64,000 bases of DNA from Paraburkholderia sp. (GCF_028283785.1 NZ_JAPWKB010000006.1:62001-126000); one strand, 5' to 3'. Shown: positions 1 to 8,783, numbered from the stretch's first letter. The notes: generated by a model not told the origin, from the letters alone. Translations and numbers: made by a program.

Positions 1-1175
1 AGGCTGTTGCCGCTGCCTGCGTCTTCGTGCGAAAGCCCTTTTAGCGTGACGCTGTTCATCGCCGCGAACTGCATCGAATTGGACGCGCCGAAGATAGCGA
101 GCACGACGATCTCGACTGCGATCGGTGTGCCGCGCGTGATCAATGCAAACGCAACGATCGACGCACCCACGATCAACGTATTCACCAGCAGGAACGTGTC
201 GTAGCCGTAGCGGCGAATCAGCGGCGCGATCGCGCGCTTGGCGATGATGCCGGCAATCGCCGCGGGCAACATCAACAGGCCGGAATGCAGCGGCGTATAG
301 CCGAGTTCGAGTTGCATCAACAGCGGTACGAGAAACGGCACCGCGCTCGATCCAATCCGGCACACCAGATTGCCGATCAGCCCGACGCTGAAATTCGGCT
401 CGCTGAACAACGCGAGTTTGAACAGGGGATTGCGGCGACGCCGTGCATACGGCACGTACGCGAGCGCGGAGGCGAGACCCAACACGAACAGGCCGGCCGA
501 CCATGCGCCGCGATGTGCATGGACCGGCGCGTCGACCGCCAGCGAAAACGCGATCATGCACAGCGACACCAGCGCGCAACCGGCCAGATCGAACGGCGGT
601 GCCGCGCTGCCGTTCGAGCGCGGCAGATAGCGCTGCACCGCGAACATTCCAATCACGCCGATCGGCACGTTGATCAGGAAAATCCAGTGCCACGTCGCGG
701 CTTCGACGAACCAGCCGCCGAGCGTCGGTCCGATGATCGGCCCGACCTGTCCCGCGACCGAAATGAGTGCCAGCGCGGACACGTATTGTTCGCCGGTCAC
801 GCTGCGCAGCACGGCAAGGCGGCCGATCGGCATCAGCATCGACCCGCCGACGCCTTGCAGCACGCGCGCGATCACCAGTTGCCCCAGGCTGTGCGCGCTT
901 GCGCAGCACAGCGAGCCCAGCACGAAGATCAGGATCGCCGCGAAGTACACGCGGCGTGTGCCGAAACGGTCGGCGAGCCAGCCGGAAGCGGGCGTCAGCA
1001 TTGCCATCGTCAGCGTGTACGCGACGATGACCGGTTGCATCACCAGCGGCTTGACGCCGAGGCTGTGCGCGATGGAGGGCAGCGCGGTGTTGACGATCGT
1101 CGTGTCGAGCGCCTGCATGAAAAAGCCTGCGGCGACGATCCACAACAACGCGGTATGGCTTGAATCCTTGCTCAT
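1..1175 (-). CDS. mdtD: MdtD-like DHA2-family multidrug MFS transporter (3' end outside window)
   Basis: Inner-membrane proton-driven drug exporter of the 14-helix DHA2 family. The visible part starts MSKDSSHTALLWIVAAGFFM, then LDTTIVNTALPS, GWLADRFGTRRV and GPTLGGWF, the standard DHA2 signatures, and follows E. coli MdtD almost segment by segment. The last visible part (SGNSL) lies near the region MdtD has around residue 390, so roughly the last 80 residues are outside the window. The ATG at 1175 is preceded by a GAGAAG-type ribosome site. There is no adaptor or outer-membrane partner beside it. It is divergent from the LuxR-type gene; the 255 bp between them hold no gene. The substrate cannot be told from sequence. 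Confidence 0.88.
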   Translation of the reverse strand, partial: MSKDSSHTALLWIVAAGFFMQALDTTIVNTALPSIAHSLGVKPLVMQPVIVAYTLTMAMLTPASGWLADRFGTRRVYFAAILIFVLGSLCCASAHSLGQLVIARVLQGVGGSMLMPIGRLAVLRSVTGEQYVSALALISVAGQVGPIIGPTLGGWFVEAATWHWIFLINVPIGVIGMFAVQRYLPRSNGSAAPPFDLAGCALVSLCMIAFSLAVDAPVHAHRGAWSAGLFVLGLASALAYVPYARRRRNPLFKLALFSEPNFSVGLIGNLVCRIGSSAVPFLVPLLMQLELGYTPLHSGLLMLPAAIAGIIAKRAIAPLIRRYGYDTFLLVNTLIVGASIVAFALITRGTPIAVEIVVLAIFGASNSMQFAAMNSVTLKGLSHEDAGSGNS

Positions 1176-1430
1176 CTGAACTTCTCGGTACGCCGCTGCT
1201 CGCGACGGACATCGCGTTGTGCGCGGATGTCGCGCACATTCGACGCAATCATTGGAATTCCGACATGATATTGTCATCGACGTCGATCGGGAACCCCACT
1301 GGCGACGCTGACTGTCAAAACGCCCTTGGCGGGTTTTTTTTCCGCCGCCATACTCGGCGCAGCGCGTGCCCGACGCGGCGCGCCAGCAGACTTTCAATGC
1401 GCTTGCGGTCGATCCCTGAGGAGCACGGAC

Positions 1431-2237
1431 ATGAAGCCAATCACCGCTGAGCTCGCCGCGCCGCTGCCGCTCGATGGCGCGACCGTTTCCGCGCTGCTCG
1501 ATCTGGCGCGCGGCGGTCCGTTCGATGCGATTCGCGACCGCTGTTTCGATCGTCTTTCGGAATGGTTTCGCGAACCGGCGCTGGGTCTGTATCTGCTCGA
1601 TGGCGGTGGCGCGCCGTTGAGTCGCCACACGCGCGACGTCCCCGACGGCTTTCTCGACGAATACGAAGCATCGGTGCGCCGGCGCGATCCGGTGTTGCGC
1701 TATTTGCTGCGCGCGCAATGTGTGGTCGCCGGTGAATCGCTGTTCGGCGCGAACTGGCGCCGCTCGACGGTCGGCACGCATCTGCTGCGCTGGGGTTTCG
1801 CGCACAACATGCAAGGCCCGCTGGTGGTCGGCGGGACGGTGATCGGCACGTTGAACGTCGCGGTGTCCGGCGATCGCGAGGCTTTCAGCGTCGCGAATGT
1901 CGAGCGATTCGGCTGGGTGTGCCGCGCGGTATCGGTTGCGCTGGATAGCGGTGCGGTCTCGGCGCAACACGCCGAACGCGCAGCCGTCCGCGATCGCGAC
2001 GACGCCATCGCGCAGTTGCCGCCGCGTGCCGCGGCCGTCGCGCGTCTGATCTGTACCGGTGCGTCGAACAAGGCGATTGCCCGCGCTCTGGATATCTCCG
2101 AGTACACGGTCAAGGACCACGTGCAGGGCTTGTGCCGACGCTTCGGCGTACACAACCGCACCAGTTTGTGCGCGCATCTCACCGGCCGGTCAACCCCCTC
2201 TTTCGGCGGGATTGAGGCGCTAAAAGTGGCGCATTAA
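1431..2237 (+). CDS. LuxR-family transcriptional regulator with GAF-like sensor region
   Basis: A 268-aa DNA-binding regulator. The C-terminal LuxR-type helix-turn-helix lies at about residues 195-250 (LPPRAAAVARLICTG, then SNKAIARALDISEYTVKDHV). The N-terminal ~170 residues look like a GAF/autoinducer-type sensor fold, with GPLVVGGTVIGTLNVAVSG as the characteristic sheet. No phosphoacceptor receiver domain is present, so it is not a two-component response regulator. I chose the ATG at 1431 because a GAGGAG ribosome site sits just upstream; the frame is open further upstream. The cupin gene follows after 45 nt and may be its target. The ligand is unknown. Confidence 0.85.
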   Translation: MKPITAELAAPLPLDGATVSALLDLARGGPFDAIRDRCFDRLSEWFREPALGLYLLDGGGAPLSRHTRDVPDGFLDEYEASVRRRDPVLRYLLRAQCVVAGESLFGANWRRSTVGTHLLRWGFAHNMQGPLVVGGTVIGTLNVAVSGDREAFSVANVERFGWVCRAVSVALDSGAVSAQHAERAAVRDRDDAIAQLPPRAAAVARLICTGASNKAIARALDISEYTVKDHVQGLCRRFGVHNRTSLCAHLTGRSTPSFGGIEALKVAH

Positions 2238-2281
2238 GTTTCCGTCTAGCGGTCCGCCGGGCCGCATCGACACACGGAAAC
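2238..2281 (+). promoter_or_regulatory. Stem-loop that would mask the ribosome site of the cupin gene
   Basis: GTTTCCGT at 2238-2245 is exactly complementary to ACGGAAAC at 2274-2281, and a second arm, GCGG...CCGC, lies inside. The right arm contains the purine stretch GGAAA directly before the ATG at 2283. In a transcript reading through from the LuxR-type gene this helix would hide the start. The pairing is seen in the sequence; any regulatory effect is inferred. Confidence 0.4.
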
Positions 2282-2282
2282 C

Positions 2283-2813
2283 ATGAACGCCTCCACACAA
2301 AACGGATCGCTGGACGCGGCCGACACGAAAGACCGATCGACACACTGCCGCCTGAACGACGGCGGATTCATCACGCGCTCGGCACTGATTCCGTGGACGC
2401 GGCTGAACAAACCCGGACTCGAAGGGATTCAGTACAAGATCCTGAATTTCGACGAGAACCGCAGCTATATGGTGGTGCTCAATACGTTCGATCCCGGCTC
2501 GCGTTTTGCGCCTCACAAGCATCTCGGCGCGGTGGAAATCTTTATGTTGTCGGGCTCGTTCTTCTACGATAACGGCCAGGTGTTCGCCGACGATTTCATG
2601 CTCGAAGCCGGTGGCGTCACGCATGCGCCCGGTTCGGACGAAGGCGCGCTGATGCTGGCGATTTTCCACGGCCCGCTACAGATTCTCGATAACGAAGGGC
2701 AGGTGCTGGTGACGGTCGGAATCGACGAGATGTACGACCTTGCCAAAGACAACGACGCGGTCGCGCATCTGCAAAAGACCCAGCATCGCGTGGCGCTGAC
2801 GTCGGAGGGTTGA
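2283..2813 (+). CDS. Cupin-domain protein (2,4'-dihydroxyacetophenone dioxygenase-like)
   Basis: A 176-aa soluble protein with one cupin barrel. The metal-binding motif appears as FAPHKHLGAVEIFMLSGSF (about residues 78-96), giving two His and one Glu, and a second half lies around LEAGGVTHAPGSDEGAL. The layout resembles ChrR-type and 2,4'-dihydroxyacetophenone dioxygenase-like cupins, so a metal-dependent dioxygenase or a small-molecule sensor role is possible; no substrate is visible. It follows the LuxR-type gene by 45 nt on the same strand. Its ribosome site is weak and lies in a predicted hairpin. It converges with the alpha/beta hydrolase gene downstream. Confidence 0.75.
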   Translation: MNASTQNGSLDAADTKDRSTHCRLNDGGFITRSALIPWTRLNKPGLEGIQYKILNFDENRSYMVVLNTFDPGSRFAPHKHLGAVEIFMLSGSFFYDNGQVFADDFMLEAGGVTHAPGSDEGALMLAIFHGPLQILDNEGQVLVTVGIDEMYDLAKDNDAVAHLQKTQHRVALTSEG

Positions 2814-2873
2814 CGCGTTCAAGTGCAGCGATAACCGTCGGGATGCGCGATAGCACGCCGACGGCCGCGCACT

Positions 2874-3695
2874 TCAGGCAGGCTTCGATACATCTGTGAT
2901 GAACGCGGCGAGTAGCGGATCGAATGCGTCCGGACGATCCCAGAACGGCGCGTGTCCCGAGCGTTCGATCGTCAGTTTTTCGCCGCGCCACAGATTGCCG
3001 ATCTTCACGCCGGACATGAAATCGAGGTTCACGAACGGCTCGTCGATCCCGTTGACGACCGCCAGCGGCAGCGTAGCGTTGGCGGCGATCAGCGCCTGAT
3101 TCGCGCCTTTGCCCGCCGCGAAACTCTCGAACATCAGCCGGCGCGCGCGGCCGTCGGTGCGCGCAACCGCGTCGAACAGAAACGGTTCGAACGGCTCGCC
3201 GCAAGTGCTCTTGCCGTAGGCTTGCACGTCGGCGGCCGAGAAATGTTCCTGGCCCGCGAGTCCGAGATCGCCGCTCGCGATAAACGCGTTGCCGACGTTC
3301 TCCGCATCGACGGGCGGCGTGCCGGTAATCATCAGGCCGAGCATGCCGGGAAAGCGCGAAATCATTTCCAGCCCGATGTGTCCACCCAACGACCAGCCGA
3401 ACACCACGGCCTGGCGAATCTCCAGCCGTTCGAGCACTTCGGTCATCGCGTCCGCGTAGCCGTCCATGCTGTAGCTGCGCACGGGGTCGAGCGCGTCGGA
3501 CGAGTTGCCGTGGCCGGGCAGATCCGGCGCGATCAGACGCCACGTGTCGCCGAGGCTGCCTTCGAGTTGATTGCGGAAGATCGCACCGGCGCTCGAATTG
3601 CCGTGAATCAGGATGACCGGAACGCCTCGACCCCCGCTCTCGCGCACTGCGATCGATCCGTGGCTCGTCTTCACTGCATATTCCCGCACGCTCAT
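2874..3695 (-). CDS. Alpha/beta-fold hydrolase
   Basis: A 273-aa cytoplasmic hydrolase. Oxyanion-hole motif VILIHGNSSAG at the start of the fold, nucleophile elbow GWSLGG, an Asp around VNGIDEPF and a late His in SGHAPFWDRP complete the expected Ser-Asp-His triad. Length is normal for lipase/esterase or C-C bond hydrolase-type enzymes. The frame stays open upstream to 3845, but the first 50 residues of that longer version look unlike the family, so I chose ATG 3695 (MSVREYAVKTSHG). It is convergent with the cupin gene and 89 bp downstream of the exported unknown protein. Substrate unknown. Confidence 0.82.
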   Translation of the reverse strand: MSVREYAVKTSHGSIAVRESGGRGVPVILIHGNSSAGAIFRNQLEGSLGDTWRLIAPDLPGHGNSSDALDPVRSYSMDGYADAMTEVLERLEIRQAVVFGWSLGGHIGLEMISRFPGMLGLMITGTPPVDAENVGNAFIASGDLGLAGQEHFSAADVQAYGKSTCGEPFEPFLFDAVARTDGRARRLMFESFAAGKGANQALIAANATLPLAVVNGIDEPFVNLDFMSGVKIGNLWRGEKLTIERSGHAPFWDRPDAFDPLLAAFITDVSKPA

Positions 3696-3784
3696 GTCGA
3701 GGTCTCTCGTGGGAGGCGCATCGAGGCGCCCATACTGCGTTGGTGGATGAGAATCAGGGGTAATGTATGGCGTTTTATGCGTTG

Positions 3785-4627
3785 TTACTTCGACAGCCGC
3801 AGCTTTCGCGACAACACGATTCCCTTCGCCGGACTCACCAGCCACACCGCTTGCACGTCCACATGCAATGTCGATGTACGGGTGGTGATGTCGGTCGGTT
3901 CGTCGTTGGTCGGATCGGTGTGCTCGACGCTGTCGGTCAGATACGGCGGCGCAAGCCGTCCCACCAGCACCACCGCGAAGTCGCCGTTGGCTTCGTCGAA
4001 GGCGGTATGCGTCAGCGGCACGCGCCCTTGAATCTGCGCCTTGTTCACCTGGCCCGAGTCGAGCTGGATCACGTCGATATGCTGGATATAGCCCTTCGCT
4101 TTCGCTTCCGGCGCCACCACCAGTCCGCGTCCGCGCGGCCCGGTAATGGTCTTTTTCAACAGGATCAAACCCGGCGTGCCGTCACCGGAAAGATCGACGT
4201 TTACCGACAACGAGCGCGCTTTGGGACGGTACAGGATCCCGTAGGGCGCCTGCACGACGAAGGCGATCTCGTGATCGAGGCCGGCTTTCGCGAGATCGGG
4301 GTCGTGCTGCGCGGCATGCGTCGGCACGCGAATCAGCTTGCGCACGCGATCGGTCAGCGAAGGCTTGTCGGCCACCGGCGCTTGCGTCGCGAGCGCGTCG
4401 CGAATCGCGACCGGATCGTCGCCCTTCATGGGTTTGGTCGCGAGCGACGGGATCGATTCGGGCGCTTCGGTGCCGGTCGCTTCGGACACGGCATGCGTGA
4501 CCTTGTGCGCGACCGCGGCCGCGCCCGTCAGGATGTCGGCGTGCGCGACCGACGCCACGCAAAGTGGGAGGCAAGCCAGAGCGCTAACAAGTTTCACGCG
4601 GCTGAACGGATTTTTCGGCTTGAGCAC
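3785..4627 (-). CDS. Exported protein of unknown function
   Basis: A 280-aa protein with a clear Sec signal peptide (basic start MLKPKNPFSRVK, hydrophobic core, cleavage near VASVAHA-D). The mature part has an Ala/Pro-rich linker and then a beta-rich region from about residue 120 (VVQAPYGILYRP, LSVNVDLSGDGTPGLILLK). No catalytic motif, lipobox or membrane segment is visible. I do not recognise the family. It is likely periplasmic, or membrane-associated through a partner. Upstream lies the long spacer shared with the divergent deoC gene. Confidence 0.7.
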   Translation of the reverse strand: MLKPKNPFSRVKLVSALACLPLCVASVAHADILTGAAAVAHKVTHAVSEATGTEAPESIPSLATKPMKGDDPVAIRDALATQAPVADKPSLTDRVRKLIRVPTHAAQHDPDLAKAGLDHEIAFVVQAPYGILYRPKARSLSVNVDLSGDGTPGLILLKKTITGPRGRGLVVAPEAKAKGYIQHIDVIQLDSGQVNKAQIQGRVPLTHTAFDEANGDFAVVLVGRLAPPYLTDSVEHTDPTNDEPTDITTRTSTLHVDVQAVWLVSPAKGIVLSRKLRLSK

Positions 4628-4988
4628 AACCAGGTCCTATCGATTCCAGGTCCAACTTCCGACGACTGCCTCGCCTGAGTAGCGCGCACGCATCGCCGAT
4701 CAAGCTGTCGGCAAAATCCAGAATCTTAAGCCAGCAAAATAGATCCGGTACAGAAGTCGAGCGTGCGGCCACGCGCTTCCGGCAGCCCGGCGTCCGGCTT
4801 CGGACGCATATCGCGCGAATTGAACCGAACCGCAGGCAAGTTGCCGCTAAAGCGAAGTTCGATCCGAAAGGGTTCGTAATACGGAGCGCAGTCGCAGCGG
4901 GCGCGAATCCATATTCAACACCTTGCATGCGCGCCGCGCTACGCCGATAGATCGCAGGCCCGCTCCACGCCGTCACACGACTTCCAGA

Positions 4989-5010
4989 AAATGTGAAGAT
5001 ATTCACATTT
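4989..5010. promoter_or_regulatory. Perfect CRP-like palindrome upstream of deoC
   Basis: AAATGTGAA-gata-TTCACATTT is a perfect 9-bp inverted repeat. It contains TGTGA-N6-TCACA and flanking AAA/TTT, the same layout as the E. coli CRP consensus. It lies 234 bp before the deoC ATG. In E. coli the deo operon is CRP-controlled; whether a CRP/Vfr-like protein binds here is inferred. Confidence 0.55.
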
Positions 5011-5192
5011 CGCCGAAGCCCGCCTCCTGTTTGACTTCGTTTCGCGTTGCAACGCGCGCGTCGAATCGCCATCCCACATACTGTTCCGCGCGGCTGAAAG
5101 CCTTTTGCCAGCAAGCTTTGGTGCGGCTTTCAGGGCCACGTCCGCGATGCAGGTTTTCCCTATGTGATGATCGTAACAAAAATGGTGTAATC

Positions 5193-5208
5193 TGATATCA
5201 AGTTATCA
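5193..5208. promoter_or_regulatory. Candidate operator before deoC
   Basis: TGATA-tcaagt-TATCA, a 5-bp inverted repeat in the AT-rich stretch 36 bp before the deoC start. It is placed where a DeoR-type repressor could block transcription. No second copy of the motif was matched elsewhere by eye. Confidence 0.3.
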
Positions 5209-5243
5209 ATCAATGTTGTGCGACGCGCAACGGAAGACCCTCT

Positions 5244-6254
5244 ATGTACGATGAAGCATCTCGTTCTGTCATTGCCTGGCCTGGTCGCGCACCCGCTTCG
5301 ACGGCGCGTGCCCGCAATCCTGGCGTTCCGTTCGATCTCGGCTGGCTCGACACGCTGCGCGTGAACCGTTCGGCGGTCGAGCAGCGTGTTGCCACACTCG
5401 GCACGCGCCGCTCGGTGAAGAAAGACGCCCAGGCCGGCTGGCTGCTCAAGGCCATCACCTGCATCGACCTGACGACGCTTGCCGGCGACGACACGGCGGG
5501 GCGCGTCGAGCGTTTGTGCGCGAAAGCGCGGCGGCCGGTGCGCGACGATCTGCTCGAAGCGCTCGGCATGCAGGATCACGCCATCACCACCGGCGCGGTC
5601 TGCGTCTACCACCGGTTCGTCGGTACAGCGGTCGCGGCGCTTGCGGGCAGCGGCGTTCCGGTCGCGGCGGTCTCGACGGGTTTTCCGGCCGGATTGATTC
5701 CGCATCCGCTGAAGCTGAAGGAAGTCGAGGCATCGGTGGCGGACGGCGCGGCGGAAATCGATATCGTCGTCACGCGCGAACACGTGCTGACCGGCAACTG
5801 GCAAGCGCTGTACGACGAGATGCGCGATTTCCGCGCGGCGTGCGGCGACGCGCACGTAAAGGCAATTCTCGCGACCGGCGACATTCGCACGCTGTCGAAC
5901 GTCGCCAAGGCTTCGATGGTTTGCATGATGGCGGGCGCCGATTTCATCAAGACGTCCACCGGCAAGGAAAGCGTCAACGCCACGCTGGCCGTGTCGCTGG
6001 TGATGGTGCGGATGATCCGCGAATACTTCGAGCGCACCGGCATCGAGATCGGCTTCAAACCGGCCGGCGGCGTATCCACCGCGAAGTCGGTGCTCGACTA
6101 CCAGATCCTGATGAAAGAAGAACTCGGGCGTCAGTGGCTCGAACCGGATCTGTTCCGGATCGGCGCATCGAGCCTGCTGGCCGATATCGAACGCCAGCTC
6201 GAACACCACGTGAGCGGACGTTACTCCGCTTTCCACCGTCACCCGGTTGCGTGA
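5244..6254 (+). CDS. deoC: Deoxyribose-phosphate aldolase (long, animal-type DERA)
   Basis: Cleaves 2-deoxyribose-5-phosphate to glyceraldehyde-3-phosphate and acetaldehyde in the cytoplasm. At 336 aa it is longer than E. coli DeoC (about 259 aa) and follows the long class that includes human DERA. Shared blocks are IDLTTLAGDDT, ITTGAVCVY, DFIKTSTGKESVNAT, IGFKPAGG, LFRIGASSLL and the C-terminal SGRYSAFH. The Schiff-base lysine is K236, with K206 and K272 as the other active-site lysines and an Asp in EIDIVV. The ribosome site GGAAGACC precedes the ATG. It is the first gene of the operon; the aldehyde dehydrogenase follows after 23 nt and would take the acetaldehyde. Confidence 0.95.
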   Translation: MYDEASRSVIAWPGRAPASTARARNPGVPFDLGWLDTLRVNRSAVEQRVATLGTRRSVKKDAQAGWLLKAITCIDLTTLAGDDTAGRVERLCAKARRPVRDDLLEALGMQDHAITTGAVCVYHRFVGTAVAALAGSGVPVAAVSTGFPAGLIPHPLKLKEVEASVADGAAEIDIVVTREHVLTGNWQALYDEMRDFRAACGDAHVKAILATGDIRTLSNVAKASMVCMMAGADFIKTSTGKESVNATLAVSLVMVRMIREYFERTGIEIGFKPAGGVSTAKSVLDYQILMKEELGRQWLEPDLFRIGASSLLADIERQLEHHVSGRYSAFHRHPVA

Positions 6255-6277
6255 CCTCGCATTAACGAAGACCCCAA

Positions 6278-8698
6278 ATGAGCGTAGCTGAATACTTTTC
6301 TTCGATGGAATACGGTCCCGCCCCGGAAGACGACAAGGCCGCGCGCGCGTGGCTCGACACCCACGCCAACGGCTTCGGCCATTTCATCGGCGGCGCGTTT
6401 CATGCGTCGGCGTCGGTCTCGTCAGCGGGTGACGGCGAGTCCGCGGAGACCTTCGAGACGCGCGAACCCGCAACCGGCCGCGTCCTCGCGACGATTGCGC
6501 AAGGCGGAGCGAAAGACGTCGATGCCGCTGTGTCGGCGGCGCGCGATGCGTTGCCTGCATGGCAGGCGCTGGGCGGCCCGGGACGTGCGCGGCACCTCTA
6601 TGCATTGGCGCGGATGGTGCAGCGGCACAGCCGGCTGTTTGCGGTGCTGGAATCGCTCGATAACGGCAAGCCGATCCGCGAAACCCGCGACATCGATATT
6701 CCGCTCGTGGCCCGACATTTTCTGCATCACGCCGGTTGGGCGCAACTGCAGGACAGCGAGTTGTCCGGATGGCAATCGCTTGGCGTGATCGGTCAGATCG
6801 TGCCGTGGAATTTCCCGCTGCTGATGCTCGCGTGGAAGATCGCGCCCGCATTGGCGACCGGCAATTGCGTCGTGCTGAAACCGGCCGAATTCACGCCGCT
6901 GACCGCGTTGCTGTTCGCCGAACTCGCGCACCGCGCCGGTTTGCCCGCAGGCGTGCTGAATGTCGTGACCGGTGACGGCCGCACCGGCGCGGCGCTGGTC
7001 GAGCATCCGAAGGTCGCGAAGATCGCGTTTACCGGTTCGACCAGCGTGGGTCGTCAGATTCGCGCGGCCACGGCGGGCTCGGGCAAGTCGCTGACGCTCG
7101 AACTCGGCGGCAAGTCGCCGTTCATCGTGTTCGACGATGCGGATCTCGACGGCGCGGTCGAAGGCGTCGTCGATGCGATCTGGTTCAACCAGGGACAGGT
7201 GTGCTGCGCGGGTTCGCGTCTGCTGGTGCAGGAAGGCGTCGAGGCGCGTTTTATCGACAAGCTCAAACGCCGGATGGCGACGCTGCGGGTCGGCAATTCG
7301 CTCGACAAGAGCATCGACATGGGCGCGATCGTCGACGAAGTGCAGCTGGAACGGATCGCGTCGCTGGTCGCGCAAGGCGAGCGGGAAGGTTGCGAAGTCT
7401 ATCAACCGTCGAATCTGACGATGCCCGAAGGCGGCGTGTTTTTCCCGCCGACGCTCGTGACCAAAGTTGCGCCCGCATCGACGCTGGCGCAGGAAGAAAT
7501 CTTCGGACCGGTGCTGATCGCAATGAGCTTTCGCACGCCCGACGAAGCGGTCGCGCTGGCGAATCATTCGCGCTATGGCCTCGCCGCGAGCGTGTGGAGC
7601 GAGACCATCGGCCGCGCGCTCGATATCGCGCCGCGCCTCGAATGCGGCGTCGTGTGGATCAACGCAACCAATCTGTTCGACGCGGGCGTGGGTTTCGGCG
7701 GCTATCGCGAGTCGGGCTTCGGCCGCGAAGGCGGACGTGAGGGCATATACGAGTACCTGAAGCCGCGCGCGTGGACTAATCTGCCGCTGCGTTCGAACTC
7801 GCGCGGCGATGCGAAGCACGCGGAAACAGATGCAGGCGCCGACGTGTTCGCGAGCACGATGGATCGTACGGCAAAGCTCTTTATCGGCGGCAAGCAGGCG
7901 CGCCCCGACAACGGTGCGTCGCGGGTGGTGCGTTCGCCGTCGGGCGTGATCGTCGGGGAAGTGGGCGACGGTACGCGCAAGGACATTCGCAATGCCGTCG
8001 CGGCTGCGCGCAACGCGGCAAAGTGGTCGCAGGCGAGCACGCATAACCGCGCGCAAGTGCTGTACTACCTCGCGGAAAACCTGTCGGCGCGAGCGGACGA
8101 ATTCACGCGTCAACTGATGCTGCGTGCCGGCGCCGACGCGTCCGACGCGAAGCGCGAAGTCGAGGCGTCGATCACGCGTCTGTTCACTTACGGTGCATGG
8201 GCCGACAAGTTCGACGGCGCGGTGCATACGCCGCCGCTGCGCGGTGTCGCGCTGGCGATGAACGAGCCGCTCGGCGTGGTGGGCGTAATCGCGCCGGACG
8301 AAGCGCCGCTGCTCGGCTTCGTGTCGTTGATTGCGCCCGCGCTGGCGATGGGCAATCGCGTGGTGGCGGTGCCGGCCGAGACATGTCCGCTGATGGCGAC
8401 GGATTTTTATCAGGTCGTCGAGACCTCGGACGTGCCGGCGGGCGCGTTGAATATCGTCACCGGCGAGCAGGCGTCGCTGGCCAGAACGCTTGCGCAGCAC
8501 GACGACGTGGACGCGGTCTGGAGCTTCGGCGGCGCGGCGCTGTCGGCGATGGTCGAGCGTGAGTCGGTCGGCAATCTGAAGCGAACGTTCGTCGATTACG
8601 GGCGTGTGTTCGACTGGCACGACGCATCGACCGAAGGCTTGCCGTTCCTGCGGCAGGCGGTGCAGGTGAAGAACATCTGGATACCGTACGGCGATTGA
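6278..8698 (+). CDS. Class-16-type two-domain aldehyde dehydrogenase (probable acetaldehyde dehydrogenase)
   Basis: An 806-aa fusion. Residues ~20-500 are a complete NAD(P)-dependent aldehyde dehydrogenase: substrate/NAD region QIVPWNFPLLMLAWK, catalytic Glu275 in LELGG and catalytic Cys309 in NQGQVCCAGSR. Residues ~525-806 form a second ALDH fold (LFIGGKQARPDNG, NEPLGVVGVIAPDE, GALNIVTGEQ) that stops before the catalytic Cys/Glu part and so is inactive. This layout and length match the ALDH16 class, in which an inactive C-terminal ALDH-like domain supports the enzyme. Directly after deoC, its likely job is oxidation of acetaldehyde to acetate; nothing suggests a CoA-acylating type. Assignment to the operon is firm, the substrate is inferred. 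Confidence 0.88.
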   Translation: MSVAEYFSSMEYGPAPEDDKAARAWLDTHANGFGHFIGGAFHASASVSSAGDGESAETFETREPATGRVLATIAQGGAKDVDAAVSAARDALPAWQALGGPGRARHLYALARMVQRHSRLFAVLESLDNGKPIRETRDIDIPLVARHFLHHAGWAQLQDSELSGWQSLGVIGQIVPWNFPLLMLAWKIAPALATGNCVVLKPAEFTPLTALLFAELAHRAGLPAGVLNVVTGDGRTGAALVEHPKVAKIAFTGSTSVGRQIRAATAGSGKSLTLELGGKSPFIVFDDADLDGAVEGVVDAIWFNQGQVCCAGSRLLVQEGVEARFIDKLKRRMATLRVGNSLDKSIDMGAIVDEVQLERIASLVAQGEREGCEVYQPSNLTMPEGGVFFPPTLVTKVAPASTLAQEEIFGPVLIAMSFRTPDEAVALANHSRYGLAASVWSETIGRALDIAPRLECGVVWINATNLFDAGVGFGGYRESGFGREGGREGIYEYLKPRAWTNLPLRSNSRGDAKHAETDAGADVFASTMDRTAKLFIGGKQARPDNGASRVVRSPSGVIVGEVGDGTRKDIRNAVAAARNAAKWSQASTHNRAQVLYYLAENLSARADEFTRQLMLRAGADASDAKREVEASITRLFTYGAWADKFDGAVHTPPLRGVALAMNEPLGVVGVIAPDEAPLLGFVSLIAPALAMGNRVVAVPAETCPLMATDFYQVVETSDVPAGALNIVTGEQASLARTLAQHDDVDAVWSFGGAALSAMVERESVGNLKRTFVDYGRVFDWHDASTEGLPFLRQAVQVKNIWIPYGD

Positions 8699-8783
8699 CC
8701 TTACCGGCTGGATCGCCTGATTCCCAATGACGCAGGCGCGGGCTCAGACCTGATAACAGGCACCCGCATGATGGAGGAGACAC

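Larger units (their letters stand above)
4628..5243. other. 616-bp non-coding spacer between divergent genes
   Basis: No frame here has a credible start, ribosome site and codon use; short open frames on both strands are low-complexity Arg/Ala-rich readings. The stretch is less GC-rich than its surroundings and carries a CRP-like palindrome (4989-5010) and an AT-rich segment before deoC (about 5160-5215). It most likely holds the promoters of the deoxyribose operon and of the exported protein gene. Confidence 0.6.

Noticed and set aside
1261-1345. Possible terminator or operator before the LuxR-type gene (T-run after CGCC-ctt-GGCG)
   Set aside because: The stem is only four base pairs and it lies between divergent genes, where a terminator makes little sense.
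4584-5114. Minus-strand frame of 176 codons in the spacer before deoC
   Set aside because: Poor codon use, no ribosome site, overlaps the start of the exported protein gene and reads through the CRP-like palindrome.
6422-8620. Long open frame on the minus strand opposite the aldehyde dehydrogenase gene
   Set aside because: It mirrors the high-GC third positions of the real gene and reads as Arg/His/Ala-rich sequence without any domain; similar antisense frames at 26606-28219, 28220-29884, 46286-48055, 48081-49727 and 51206-53137 were dropped for the same reason.
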